From Prinia subflava (lineage: Eukaryota > Chordata > Aves > Passeriformes > Cisticolidae): DNA of 64,000 bases. The notes under the pieces were generated by a model. That model was not told the origin of the DNA. It did not search any database and saw only the letters and a list, made by a program, of their open reading frames with translations. This document shows positions 29,850 through 49,317 of the stretch, one piece after another. The stretch covers positions 21,708,922 to 21,772,921 of the forward strand of contig NC_086248.1 of NCBI RefSeq assembly GCF_021018805.1. The letters are read 5' to 3'. The position numbers and the translations under genes are program-made. Position 1 is the stretch's first letter. Each line of letters starts with the position of its first letter.

Positions 29850-32800
29850 TTAAAACAATATTCTAGATGGAAAGTGAAAAAAGTTCCCTATAATATGCTT
29901 GGAAACAGGACCACTTTTATAAAACTTGCATTTAGAAAACATTCTATTAATTTATTAATTATAGTAAAGCATCTATTCAGGAACAAATAAGTTAGAGCTC
30001 AAAGTTTCAGTCAAGCAATTCACACATGTTGGTGCCATCCTTCACACAGGTGAGGTGAAAAGTGCCAGTAAAACTTTTTACTTGGAAATTGTATTTGAGA
30101 TCTTTAAAAAATGAGCCAGCTTTAAGAATTAAGCCTGTTATATGAACATAACAACATATTAAAACATCTAAACATACCAGATAATTTGAAAGTACACAAG
30201 TTTTACATAAAGTGTTCATTTTGGATACAGAATGCTCCAAGTCATCTAAGTAAGACCTTCTTAGCAACTACTTCTCCTGTTATTTAAAGTCTGAACTTAA
30301 TAAATTTCACCTGATATTCATAGGCATTCATGATCTGTGCATACTGAAAGGAGTATAGTATATTAAAATACTTTAAATTTTATATCCTAAACACTTCAGG
30401 ATTTGGAGGTTTGGGTTTGATTAGGAATTCTTCTTAGTCACTATTTTTCTTTAACATTTTGCCTCTCATGCAGGACTCATTTTTTCGAATCTGTTTCCTG
30501 TTGAAGTCTGATACGTTTTGTCCACAGTTTCATAATGTATGTTCATTTTAACAATTTTTTTTGTGTAAGACTCACAAACTATCTTGACAGAAATGCATTC
30601 CTGGAAATCATAGCACAGTACCCAAGCACTTAAATAAATGTTATATGAAAGGTGAAAACCAAAACAACAGAGGGAAAAGTCATCAGTGAAAAAAGTATAC
30701 TACGGGGAAAAACCATGCATAAATATCAGAAACAAACATTAAAACCTGGACCATTTGCCTCAAGAAGGTCTTTTGCAAACCTAGAGGTGAAATTTAGGTT
30801 CAGTTGTAGCTAAAGAATTTCTTCAATCAGAGAGGAGAATGTCAGCCATTGAAAAGGAGGGATGTAATATGCAAGTGAGGATAGGCCATCAAGCAGGGGA
30901 GCAAGATCTGGGTTGGGGAAAAGATAGTAAGTAAATATCATTTGACAGCACTGGCTGCAGCAGACAGTATCCCTAAGAGGCAAAGCCATCTTTCACAGAA
31001 GATCCTAAGAGAGGGAAAGCCCATGGGACAATGGTATATAAAGCAGTCAGAATTCCTTTGACAATAATCCAGAAATTGCCTCTTGAGGTAGGAACACCTG
31101 TAGTAAAACTACACCCAGAAATTTCACATGAACATCTACAAATATAGTGTTGCATGTGTTTAATGACAGTAGCTTCTTCTCTCATTCTCTTAAAATGAAA
31201 CACGCTGCTACTTTGGCTTCCTCTGTTCTTCAGAATAAGAGAAGAATAACTTGGGAAAATATTGTCAAAAAGTGCTCTGACTCATTAACCTGCAGAAATA
31301 TAAATAAACCAGCAAATTCACAAAGAAAAAAATCAGACAGAAAAATATCATTGGATAAATAACAATAATTTTCCCCACAGTCTTTCCTGTCAGACATGAG
31401 TGAAAGTGCACATCAGTGATGAAGAGCAGCTGGCAGGACATGGTTCCACAACCTGCTTTATCCTGTAATATCATTCCTTATGTTATAGGACTATTTTACG
31501 AAGGAAAAAGTGGGTTTTACTGATCCAATATCAGTTTATTTGAAACGTTTACTAAAAATGGTAACATCTACTAGAGCAACTTGAGAATTAAAAGCCTGTC
31601 TTCGAAGTTATAAATTACAAGTATCCTGGAGAAATAAGTGATGCTGTCAGACTTTTCATAGAAAAAGTGATTTTTTTCAACACTGGAATACTGTCACCTC
31701 TCTGGATAAGCCATGGTTTAGCCATATTACAATCAACTAAACATGACAAACAAGAAGTTGCAATGTATGGCTCACTTGGAATGGAATATGGGAGTGAAGG
31801 AAGTACATCTGGAGTGGTTTGGTAATATGCCAGATCTAAACACTAGCAGCACAAATGTTAAGGATACAAATGTCTTTCGTTGCCTGCTTTTCCTCAGCAC
31901 CTTAGGGAGTTATGGAAATAATCATTGGTCAAATTACTCATGAAAACAATCATATAGTAGTCATTCAGATGTGGGTTTGCAAACAAAATCTGGATGTTAC
32001 ACAGATACAGTCCAGCCAAGACTAAAGCCTCGTGATCTCATTACCTGGAAGTGTAATAGTACACTTCTTCCAGAGAAGTTTACAGCTGGCTTAATCCAAA
32101 AGGCTATTACTGCCTCCTTTATATGGGTGCTCTTTCAGCTAAGTTACCACAGGTCTCATTTTCAGTGGTGCCCTCTAAGTATTTTCTTAAGAATTCACTG
32201 AATGGACTGTTTACTAACTCCAATATATTAAGTTTTTGGAATCTTGGATGAAAGATTATCAACTAAGAATAAGATTCAAAATTACATAATGAAAAGTCTG
32301 AGATCAATGTATATTAATCCCCAGAACACTGTACCTGAGTGCTGAGATATTGTTCATTAACACAAGAAATATGCTGCAAGCATCTTTAAAAAATGGAGTC
32401 AGGAAAGGATAGAATTGAAAACATAGAAGAAAGTCAACAATTCAGAGAAGAGAAAAGGTTAGTTTCTTTTGGGATAAAAGAACTGTCATGGAACAGGAAG
32501 AATGACACACTCAGCACAGCCACTGACTGTGGTGATCTCAGAAACCTTTGGCAGTGCTCCAGAGAAGAACTGGCAAGAATGGTCTGCAAAAAGAAAAAGA
32601 GACAGGAGTAGCAAATTGTGGAAGGGAGAGGAAAGGATAAAGAACCCAAAGAAATTACTTTTCCTGCCTTTTTATTTCATCTGCTTTGCTCTTGGTTTAT
32701 CTAGTTTTTCTTTCAGAGATAGAGACAGCAAAGGAAAAGGGACAAGGAAATAGCTTATTTACTAGGTTTGAAAAAATAACAATAAAAAAGTTTCTTTCAA

Positions 32801-34559
32801 AAGCAGGTAAAAGTTATCAATCACAGAGAAAAACTGCTCTTAGCTGTCTCATTGCTTACAGCCAAATCTTAAGAAGGGACCTGAAATTAATTTATTCATC
32901 ACAGGGGAAAACATGCCTTTTGCAGATGTTTCCTCATGCCCTTCTCTGATAACTGAGGCAAAGTATGATTTTGCTGTGTAATTAAGAAAATTTCTTTGGT
33001 GAATGAATATTAAAAATCAACAGCTCAAATGTCAGAGAATTTCCTTGAACACATCATCACATGCACACAAGAAAGAGCTCAATGCAGTCAGGCCAAACAG
33101 ATTTTTGCCTCCTTTATATTCTTTAAAAATTTCTGTCTCTAGAGCCTATCAGTGTATAACTACACAGATTTGTAGCTTGCATTTCACCTACTCTGTTAGA
33201 CAGAAGGACAGAACACATTCCTAGAGACTCCAGTCCTCTGGGAATCAAGGTTAAATTCTATGGGAACCAAGGTTAAAATGGCTTCTTGAGACATATTCCC
33301 ATAAACAGAGTTTAGTTGGTATCTAAAGGGGGGGGGTTCAAAAAAGAGTTTCAAAAAACTTCCAGGGGGGAGTTGTCTTTAACTGAGGATCCTTGTCAGT
33401 TATGCTAATTTGAGAAACATGAAATTGTGCCCGCTTTATGTTACTGTGTGTATCTTCAGTGCATTTTCAGCATGTATTCCAGTGTTGTGCACCATAAAGG
33501 ATCCTTTATAAAGGTAACCACATTTTTATCACCTGTCTGTGTCTGAATTTTTGTCTGACTGCTTTTAGAACTGAAAAGACATCAGCAGGACTGCTGTAGG
33601 AATTCTTTCCTCAACATATTCTATTGTATTCACTTACTGAACTTCAGAATTTTACTAACAAAACGATTTCCAAAAAGGATAAATAATGTCTACATGGGAA
33701 ACAAAATGTACCTCTCTAATAAAAATCAATGCAAATAGTGATGCTAAAGGTGAAAGGAGATATGGAATATTCCTCTGTGGTACTAAGACAAAACCAGCAT
33801 ATTCCTAGAGCAGAAAATTCAAGTAAAATCAAAACTATTATGTCCTTCTAAGCTGTAAACAGCTCAGTGTCTCTTTTGTGCTACGATAGAAGTGACCAAA
33901 TCTTTTTAAACACTGAGCTATAGCTTTAAGTCATATTGCCAAGATTTGCTTCCTATGGCTAAGACTCATTGGACAAGAGGTCCCTTCCTATCTAAGCTGT
34001 TTATAGCAGATATACCACAGGGACTTATGAGAGGAACAGCTCTGGAGTAGTTCAGGTTCAGGGGAAGGCACACTGTGTATTGCCCCTCTGCAGTCTGAAA
34101 AGCTGGCAGTACCATGGGGTTATGTGGCAAATTGGCACTGCTCACTTTGGCAGCGTTTATTGGCTCTTTCTGCACCCTAATGTACTCTCCAATTTAGTTT
34201 AGCTGCTGATTACAGAATGCAACCTCTAGGGTGGAAGCTACACTTGACAAGATTTAAATTTTCCAAGATTCATATGTCTAAAGACGTAACACTGAGATAC
34301 TGAGAGAGTAAGACTGCTTCACCTTGTTCTTTAAAACAAAAGGCACATCCATTTTTCAGTACCACAGCTAATACCTATAATTTGAATGAAAGTATACGCC
34401 ACAGTGTTACTATTTTGCAATCACCGTACACACAACAGGTTAAAAAAAAATCTGGTTTTTTTTACCTTTTTTTTTCTATAATATTAGCTTTCCCCTTTTA
34501 GCATAGCATTTAAAAATAGAGTACTCCTAAATAAAAAAGTGCTCTTGTTGAGGCATACA

Positions 34560-35138
34560 TATTTATGTTGGGTCTAGCTGAAATGGAGATATTTTTCCCT
34601 ACAGCACCCCTTCACAGTGCTGTGCTTTATATTGGTAGCTAGAAAGGAGTTGATAACACAATACAATTTTGTCCACTGCTGAGCAGTGCTGGCACAGCAT
34701 TGGTGCTGTCTCTCCAGCACTCTGCACCACCACCTCCCAGAAGGCTGGGAGTGGGCAAGGTCTTGGGAGAGAGCCTAGTCAGGACAGCTGACCCAACCTG
34801 ACCAAAGGGATATTCCATACAGTATGACATCAGCTCAGCAATAAAGGCTAAAAGGAAGGAGGAAGAAGAGGTTGTACTCATTATTTATAATAGGTACATG
34901 TGCTGAAGTCCTGCTTCCCAGGAAGTGTCTGGACATTGCCTGCTGATGGAAAGCAGAGAGCAAAATATTCAGCTTTTTTCTCTTCTTTGTGCACGCAACC
35001 TTTCACTTTTGCTGTAATAAATTGCCTTATCTTTTCTTACAAGTTTTTTTTCCATCGTATTTCGTTCTCCTGTCTTACTGAGGAGTGATAGAATGGCTTG
35101 GTGGGCACCTGGTGACCAGCCAAGGTCAACCCACCACA
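34560..35138 (+). mobile_element. LTR, plus orientation (avian ERV family)
   Basis: Carries ...ctgctgagcagtgctggcac..., ctgacccaacctgaccaaag followed by ggatattccatacagtatga, catcagctcagcaataaagg, and then the end ...ggagtgatagaatggcttgg, gggcacctggtgaccagcca and caacccaccaca at 35138. The first half resembles the inner LTR at 23656-24221, while the last 150 bases resemble the ends of the elements at 8252 and 23366. The 5' boundary is uncertain. No internal retroviral sequence adjoins it. Confidence 0.68.
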
Positions 35139-36870
35139 ATATTCTGCTCTTAATACTGTTTCCTTTATTCATCAGTTGACTCAGACATTAACATATTTGA
35201 TACCTCATGGACTCTGTTCTGTCAGTTAAATTACAGGTTGAACACAACTCACTACACATTTTGAACTTTAGGAATTGATGTGAAATTTGCCAATTGAGAA
35301 AATCTGAGCTGTAAAATAGATTAGCTGCTCGAACCTCACAATATATTTAATTATCAATTATTTATAAGTAGATCCCATGAATTTTAAAAGCTACTGTAGC
35401 TACTGTAAAATAATTTGGAATGATAATAGGAATAAATACTAAAAACATGCTTTAGGCATATTGGAGGACATAAGTAATCTATTTTACATTCATTCTTAAT
35501 AACACTGTTGCACATGTAAATTCCAAATAATGTTGTTCGTTAAACTTGCATAGATTCATGCGCAGAGGCAATGCTTAAAGAAAAACAACAGGAAATAACA
35601 TATCTTTACGTTACACAGTCACATGTAATTGTGTGCAGTGGGGTAGTGTCATGAGAAGGGTAATTCTGCATGGCAGCATAACACTTTCTTTGTATTCTAG
35701 TTTTGAGGAACACATTCCCAAACACTGCTTTTGAAGAAATCTGATTTTGGTTTTTTGGGGAAGGCCTGATCTTAACTCTAATACTACTTCTGATATCCTC
35801 ATCTTTGATTTTTCTTTTTATTCATAAATATTATAATCACATTAGGGCAACATTATCACACTACTTCTCTAATTTAAGTGTTTTGAGCAGCCATATTACC
35901 TTACACTGAATATCCATAATCTGTTTAACTAGTATCTCAATTTTTGTGACCAGTACAGGAATATTTTTGTCACAGTGCTCATCATGGTTTAATTTACATC
36001 TCTACACTTCCCTAACAGCAACTAAAGAATGAAAGAAATTTGTAGTAAGAGGATAAAGGGATAGGATGAGAGCTCCAAGTGGCTCCAAGTGTAGAAACAG
36101 AAATCACAGATGTTCAACTACTGTTAAGCATAAACCACTTCACACTGACAGCAAGCTCTGTAGGGGTGCCTAGGGCTCTGTATGTTAGAAAATACCTGGC
36201 AAGTTAACACAGTACCAAACATTTGGGGAAAATCTGTCCTCAGACAGGAAGGGAAAAGGAGTTGTAAGAAAACTGTGGTGTGTTTTGATTATAGCTGCTC
36301 TGGAGGTCATTTATTGAAAATGATGTAGAAGTGGTCATGCAGATTGACTTTTCTTGCCTGTCAGATGTGTCATCAGACTCATATATAATATCCTAGAGCT
36401 TGGCCTTCTATCATATAAATATATTTTTTGATTATTACAACATAGTGGCACAGCTCAGGAAAGGGAAAATGTTCTTGTATCTTTAAAAAACATGAAGCTG
36501 ATCTAAACAAGGACAATATGAACAATTCTAAATTACAGGTAAAATGTAGAATATAAGAAGGCAGTTCAAAAATGAGTTTGAAATACAATATGCAAATTGC
36601 ACAGCAAGTAGCAATTTTTTTTCAAGTCTATGAGAAAAAAAATAGTTTTGTGTAAATGCCGTTCCATCCTGCATCACTCTTAAGGAAATAGAGTAGAATT
36701 GGACAGGGTACTGAGAAGGATGAGAAGAATGATGAATAGAGAACAACTTGTTACTGATTTTTTTCCCCATAAGAACTGGATGACATGAAGTGAAAACAGC
36801 ATGTGCCAAGTTCAAACCAGACAGAGGAATAACTTCACATATTAAATAAATAAATTGTGTAACTTCTTTC

Positions 36871-37017
36871 ACAAAAAAAACCAACCAACCAACAACAACA
36901 ACAACAAAAAAACCAAAAACAACAACAACAACAAAAAAAAAAAAAAAAAAAAAAAAACACAAAAAAAACCCAAAAAAACAAAAAAAAAAAAAAACAAAAA
37001 AAAAACAACAAAAAAAG
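36871..37017 (+). repeat. A-rich low-complexity tract with CAA and CCAA units
   Basis: About 147 bases of almost only A and C: first ccaaccaacc and caacaacaac runs, then long A runs broken by single C bases. Any open frame through it (poly-Lys/Asn or poly-Phe/Leu) is an artefact. It may be the remains of a retrotransposon tail or a slippage-prone microsatellite. Confidence 0.95.
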
Positions 37018-38545
37018 TGGATTTAGAGCATTTACATGGGTTCAAAATAGGACTGAATAATTCTACTGAAGAAACAGCCCTATAGGATTCAAGCCCTACA
37101 GGATTCAAAATATAAAGAACATTACCAGCCTAACAGTGGTTTAGGTACAGTTGGGTTGAGGCCTTAATGAACTGCATGTTTGCAATGATCTTCTGTCCTT
37201 CACTAGAAAATCATTAGTGGTCAGTGCTAGGTTAATGGTCTGGTATACAGAAGTTCTGGTCCAATGCAGAAATACATATTCTCCCCCGCCCCTTCAGATA
37301 CTTAGGTTTACAAAGTGCAACATGTACTTTCAAATATTTATCTATGAGTAAACACTCTAAAGATAATCATTAAAAGCACAATTTTTAAACTATCTAGCAA
37401 TATTTTGTATGATTCATACATATAAGCTACCGTTTTATAATGAAATAGGAATTACATTCATCTCCACAATAATACTGGGGAGGCTGGGATGGAAATAAAA
37501 CCAAGTAATTCTACTTTCCAGAAAGGAAAATTAAATTTATATAAAAATACACCTTGTCTGAAGAAGGAAATCAGGTGCATCCCAATTTACCTCAAGAAAT
37601 TCCTCCCTTATATCTGTCCAAAATAACTTGGCCAGTCTTACTCTAATGCCTCCAGTTCTATTGTCTGCTGTCTCTGAATCATTGGATGGTTCTTTTATTT
37701 TTCATAATGATTATTTCTTTTGATGTCATCCTTGTATCAAAAGTTTCTCTGTATTCACAGGACAGAGTCAGAGAAAGCACAGCAGTTTGTACAACATCTG
37801 CAGGAACTGTTATAGATGGCTAACCCTTATCAGAAGCTCCTGATATCTCTTTGGATTTCAAAATAACTTCAATTTACTTCAAGCTTTTGTTTTACATTTA
37901 CACTAATTGACACAATCAAGAGTTAAGTTACTGCTGTTACTGTTAACTGAAAAATGAAGCCTAGATTTTCAGTACAATCATCTTACTAAAATGTTACACT
38001 TTTAACAGAGAAATACATCGATTAAAAAAAGAAATAATCAGAAACTTTAATAAGTATTCAGTTATCCTTTCAAGAAAGATGTAGAAGTACACAATATTCC
38101 CATTAACCCTGTATATTTTATGGTGGGGGTCTTGAAATGAATAATGTTTCTTTTCCACTCAAAACAAAGATATGGAGTCCAGTGTTTGAATCCATGGCAG
38201 ATCCCAGCTAACTGTATGCACAAGTCAGAAAAGGGGAGCTAAAAAACCCCACTTTACCACAAGTATGGGTGTTCATACAGATAAACAGATGCATAAAATA
38301 TATTATGGCATCAATATACTAATAGTGTGCATCCACAATTACATAATATAGATCAAAGTTAAACTTGTGTAATACAGAACAGAGAAATACTGTTCACATT
38401 TTGATTTCCTTAAATTTCAATTGTAGCACTTCATCAGTAACTTTCTTTTCCCCAAAAATTTTGAGGCACTTCAGGACAAAATTCTACAGATGCTTTCTTG
38501 ATCACTTTTTCAACACTTCAAAGCCTTTTTTTGTTATCCATTACT

Positions 38546-38577
38546 TAAAAAAAAAAAGAAAAAAAAGAAAAAAAATG
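38546..38577 (+). repeat. Short A-rich run
   Basis: Runs of A broken by single G bases. Low complexity only. Confidence 0.85.
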
Positions 38578-39184
38578 CCAAACCACATATTTTGAAAAAC
38601 AAAACTTGGAAGATTGAATACAAATTCTGAAGATAAACTCATTTTCTATGAAGATGAGATCATTATATCAAAATGTACATCTAAGCATCATTCATATTAA
38701 ATGTTTTAGTTCCTTGTTGGAAATACTGTAATTATGAAGACAATATAAATAGTTGAAAGGTTTTTAATACAAATATTAATTTAAAACAGCGTTGTTCATG
38801 TGACTCTGTTATACAATGTCATATTTGTCAAAGCACAAAGAATAATTTCTGGTATTATTTTGAAAGCTTAATTTAAAATAATATTGTTTATATTCTTCAA
38901 AAATAAAAAAGAAATCCTTGGTTTGATATGAAGCAATATAGAATATTTAAAATCAATTTTAGAAATCAGTCTTTCAGTGATGGTGGACTTAAATAGTGGT
39001 TTTAACTATTGGTTCTAAAGTATAAAATTTCCACATAAAATACTTAGGGCCGAATATATAAAAACATGCACATTTCTTAGATATTAAAGAACTAAAAGGA
39101 AAATTTTCTTTTAAGCATCAACAAAATAACAGTGCCTGAATATTGATGCTTTATGTAGGATGCATATTATTGATATAAACATCA

Positions 39185-39454
<270 letters not shown>

Positions 39455-39535
39455 CTATTTCAAAGTCATCATCTTCTGTAAACAAATCTGCGTGTGGAAC
39501 TGTGGGTGGAGGCTGGCACTTCCTGAGCTGATAAG
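39455..39535 (-). CDS. CSMD3: CSMD3-like exon: first part of a split sushi domain
   Basis: An 81-bp exon of 27 codons, phase 1 on both sides. It encodes AYQLRKCQPPPTVPHADLF followed by an acidic stretch EDDDFEI. Only the first sushi cysteine is in this exon; the other three are on the next exon, 139 bp away. The acceptor is atttgcag and the donor ATAG|gtaaaa. Human CSMD1, as I remember it, has the same acidic TEDDDFEIGDFVKY stretch here, so this part is strongly conserved in the family. By sequence it could belong to CSMD1 or CSMD3; the member is decided by other exons. Confidence 0.92.
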   Translation of the reverse strand, partial: LISSGSASLHPQFHTQICLQKMMTLK

Positions 39536-40960
39536 CTGCAAATTGAAGTGAAAAAATTAAATACTGGTGTGTTAAGGAGTATTTTACAGAAAATTCATTT
39601 CATATTCACTTCCCAAATTATGAGAGTTGCATTGAACCTCGTGGTCTCTCAGTTACAACATGTTCCAGGTCAAATGTCATTACATGACATGAGTGTGATG
39701 AGACATTGGAACAGGCTGCCCAAAGAAGTTGTGGATCTCAGGAATCACACAAGCCTAGGTCTAAACTTGGTCTAGTGGAAGATGTTTCTGTCCATGGCAG
39801 GGGGATTGGAACTAGATAATCTTTAAGGTCTCTTTAAATTTAAAACATTCTATGATTCTATGACTCTTTAAACAAAATCTCTTGTCTGCTTTTGAAATCA
39901 GTTTCAATAAATTGTGAGCACTCTCATAAGAAAGGTGACCACTAAAATGACTGTGTTTCTAAAATGGAATAGAATGCCTAAAACAGTTGAAGAAGTCCTT
40001 TCTAGATTAAGAAAAATTCAAAACAGAAATAAAGATTGTGATGAGATTTCATATTCTAAAATAAAACTCTTCCCTTCATGGAACTAATTTACTGTCAGAA
40101 CACAATTCTCTGGACAACTTGATAGTCCTACCCACTTCAGTTTTTGTTTCTCAGTTTAAGTGCAGTGGCTGACCATGCGTAATAACCTTGTTTTAGGAGA
40201 AAGGTACAGACAAGAGAAACATTTCAGATTCTGAAAAACAATTTCATATGGATCCCCCTATGCAAACAGGTATCTTCGGTACTCTCTTTCTGTGACATTT
40301 ACTTTGGTCTTTGTGAATAAATTCATTGTATTTTTTTGATTTAGAGTCCAGAAGGCTAATAATCTTCCATTTATTATACATATTTTGGGTGATTTAATCC
40401 AAACTAGAACTAGAATTATAGTACAGCTTTTTACCTCTGAGTTAGATGCCTAATTTTTGCCACCTTTAGCACCAAATATAACTTTGAACAAAGTATTTTG
40501 CTGCATATCACTCCTTATGCCATTGTTCAACCCTACCATAGCACCCCAGAAACTTTCCTGACCATGAGCCCTAGGCACGGTCAGCTGGAGAATAATTTTA
40601 GTAAAGAAAGTTAAATCTCGTTGAATAAATAGGTCAAAGTAATTAAAAAAGAGCTTAATATTAGATGGCAATGGTTAACAATTAAGATAGAACACAGTTT
40701 TATTAAAAGCCCCATATTAACATTCTTAATGTTTTTTTAATATGCAATTTAAAAAACCTCGTAAGTACTGTTATTTTAAAAAACCCAAAACTAAACTAAA
40801 AAACCCCAAAACAACAAACAAACAAACAAAAAACCCACAGAAAACAAAACAGCAAATCCATGAGTCCTGGTAAATCAGTAAACCACAAAGTTAAGAAATA
40901 TTTTTAAAATTCACTAAATTATTGTGGTAACTAGATGTTAATTATATAAAGAAAACTGAC
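39536..40960 (-). other. CSMD3: Intron, about 1.4 kb
   Basis: Contains the CR1 tail at 39640-39862 close to its 3' end, and an A-rich patch with CAAA units at 40778-40848. Otherwise AT-rich and unassigned. Confidence 0.85.
39640..39862 (+). mobile_element. CR1 3' end fragment, plus orientation
   Basis: Reads ...agacattggaacaggctgcc..., ...ctagtggaagatgtttctg..., ...ggggattggaactagataat... and ends attctatgattctatgac at about 39862. The segment MRHWNRLPKEVVDLRN can still be read, matching the C-terminal end of the CR1 protein. 5' truncated. It lies only about 100 bp upstream of the split sushi exon, in gene orientation, without disturbing its acceptor. Confidence 0.92.
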
Positions 40961-41106
40961 CATGAAAATTGAGGACAAAAAATCCTCCTGTTGAAAAATC
41001 ACTGTGAAATTTGAGGAGGACTTGATTGGTAGAACTGTAAGCTGTTTCCAGAGCTGTGTTCCCACTGAAAACTCCTAGCTGAGGCGAATTATGGTCAGGA
41101 CCATCC
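40961..41106 (-). CDS. CSMD3: CSMD3-like exon: second part of the same CUB domain
   Basis: A 146-bp exon, phase 2 in and phase 1 out. It starts with the base that completes Trp and then reads DGPDHNSPQLGVFSGN, later SSTNQVLLKFHSDFS, and ends GGFFVLNFH, the last CUB strand. The Asp-Gly and Ser-Asp-Phe positions are typical of CUB domains. The acceptor is tacattccag. The donor is CATG|gtcagt, weaker than the GTAAGT-type donors elsewhere in this gene. I chose it because it keeps frame with the next exon (Ala-Tyr-Gln) and because reading on gives an intron-like sequence. It lies 1.4 kb upstream of the split sushi domain. Confidence 0.9.
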
Positions 41107-47038
<5,932 letters not shown>

Positions 47039-49149
47039 TCAGCTCTTAACACAGGAAGTGTTAATACATTAATATAAAATCTGCCATGCATTCAGTAACA
47101 GGTAAACACTGGAATGCTGAACTCCAGTAATTCAGAGTTTAACATATAACCAGAAATAAGTCACCCCTTTGGACCATACAAAAATATTTTAGTAATGTAT
47201 AACAAAGTCATTCATTCCTTAAAACTTTATGAAATTCAAGATTTTCACAATCCATTGGATTTTTAATATATATTAAACTATGCCCAAAAAATCACCTGAC
47301 TTAAAGAATGACTTTAACACAAAAGAGCACAAGAAAGACCTAAAAAAATTACAAATAGCTAAAAAGGGAAAGGTCCTTTTATCTGTATCACCATGTAAAA
47401 AAATTGCTTTAATGAGTCATCACATTTCATGTTGGGTTCTGTGTTTTCAAAAACATCAGGTTATTATTCAATCAAACACATTTAATTCATAAAAATCAGT
47501 GTGATGAAAATTCAAAGGAGCTTTCATTAATAAAATTTACTAAGATATAAAGATAATGTATGCAGTCCCATATGAAGCAACAAAAAGACTGCTTTATAAA
47601 AATGTTACACAGAACTATTTGCAAACAACATCACATAGATTGGATAGTAAGTAATTGCTATTTAAGAAATAATTGTTAAACAGATGAGTGCCTTGCTCTT
47701 TTTGAGCACTCAATTTCCTGTTAAGGAATACTTCTGCTAGAAAGTTGAAACAAAAATAAAAATACCAGTGCAGTTTGTATCCACATGTGTTGTTATGTCC
47801 AAGCTCTAATAATACAGCAAGAGAATATGATGAACATATCCTTGAACACAGTATTTTGTTACTTTTTTCAAAGTTAACCTTTACAACATGAACATGTTCA
47901 TCCTAGAAGTGTATACTTATTATTCTGAAATAAATTATTTAAACAAGCCATTTCAGCAAGATTAAGCTAAATTTATATTTTAGAGACGCTTATGTGCACA
48001 CTTAAAATGAAGTTTGTACTTAACTACTTCACTGAAGTACAACTACTGCCAATAGGATTTTCAGTCATTGCTAATTACAGTTGTGCTGTGCAGTAAAAAG
48101 ATTTACTTGAGACAGCCTTCTTTTCCCTAATTCCTTCCGTGAATCCAGAATTCAGTGTTTCTAACATTAGAAAATTGGAAAAGATGTAGAGGTACCAGAA
48201 ATACTCAGAAATCCTCTAAAAAATCAGATCCCCCTTCTCTCAACCAACAAAAATTTAAGAAAAGAAATTCAAAACCTAAGAATAAAAATTAATTGCTACT
48301 GAAGGGAAAGGTTTACTTTCCCTAAAATGTGATTCAATAAATTTTGTGCTAAATCTAGTAACAGCTCATTAATTTTAATGTTATTAATACTCCTGCTATC
48401 ATTTGTGTAGTACTAATACAGATAATATCATTATTATCAACATCTTTATACAAAATAGAGTATTAGAAAGATTATTTAAGAGTGCAAGACTCTGAAGAGT
48501 CCTGTATTAAGACTGAAATATTAAACTACACAAAAATTTATTTAGAAAATTATATTTAAAATAGAATAGAAAAATATTCCAGAACATCAGAGGATCTCAC
48601 AGTTTTGTTTTTTGGTTTTTTTTAAGATGCAGCAATGCATCTTTAAAATGCATGCAACAGTTAGTGTTTTGAAACAGTGACAGTAAGTACTGGAGTTTCA
48701 AAGTTTGATTGTAGAACCTTTAAAGGAGATGAATACCATTCTTCCTTATTGGTTAACTTGTTACAATATAGTATTCTTATGTTTTGAAAGTACTTAACAC
48801 AGTCTTAGAATTTTTTAAGCTACTATTAAAAATCAGTTTCAGGAAAAAAAAAATCAAAACCTCTCTCACTGCTTTACATAAAAAGATAACATAGGAATCA
48901 CTCAGGTAAGAGAGAAAATCCTGACAGATTTGACAGAGGTGTTCCATAGACTAAGGATGTGATGATTGTGTGGCTATGTATCAAAAGAGATAAATAGGGA
49001 AGGTGATGGTACATTAGGGAGTATTGAAACTTGTTGTGACAAAAATTATATGGAATAATATCTGCTAGGAAAGAGTTAATTTCTTCTCATTTTTTAAAAT
49101 TTGTCTCATGCTCTGCCACTGAAGTAGTACACCAAAAAAAAGATAAACA

Positions 49150-49317
49150 AAATGTGCAAGAGCCTAGCTGGGATAGATGACCTGAACTGACCAAAGGGAT
49201 GCTTCATTCCATAGAACATCACTCCTGGTATATAAACTTGGAGCAGTTTCTCAGAAGGGTGGCTGATCTGGGTTCAGGAAGGGGGTTCTGGACTCAGTCA
49301 GCAGGTGGTGAGGAAGT
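49150..49317 (+). mobile_element. LTR fragment, plus orientation
   Basis: Contains gacctgaactgaccaaaggg and atgcttcattccatagaaca, the same motif as in the LTRs at 34560 and 55050. Only about 170 bases are recognisable, and it lies directly against the 3' end of the reversed CR1 fragment. Boundaries are approximate. Confidence 0.5.

Noticed and set aside
36528..37108. Open frames on both strands made of poly-Phe/Val or poly-Lys/Asn
   Set aside because: They run through the A-rich tract and reflect base composition only.
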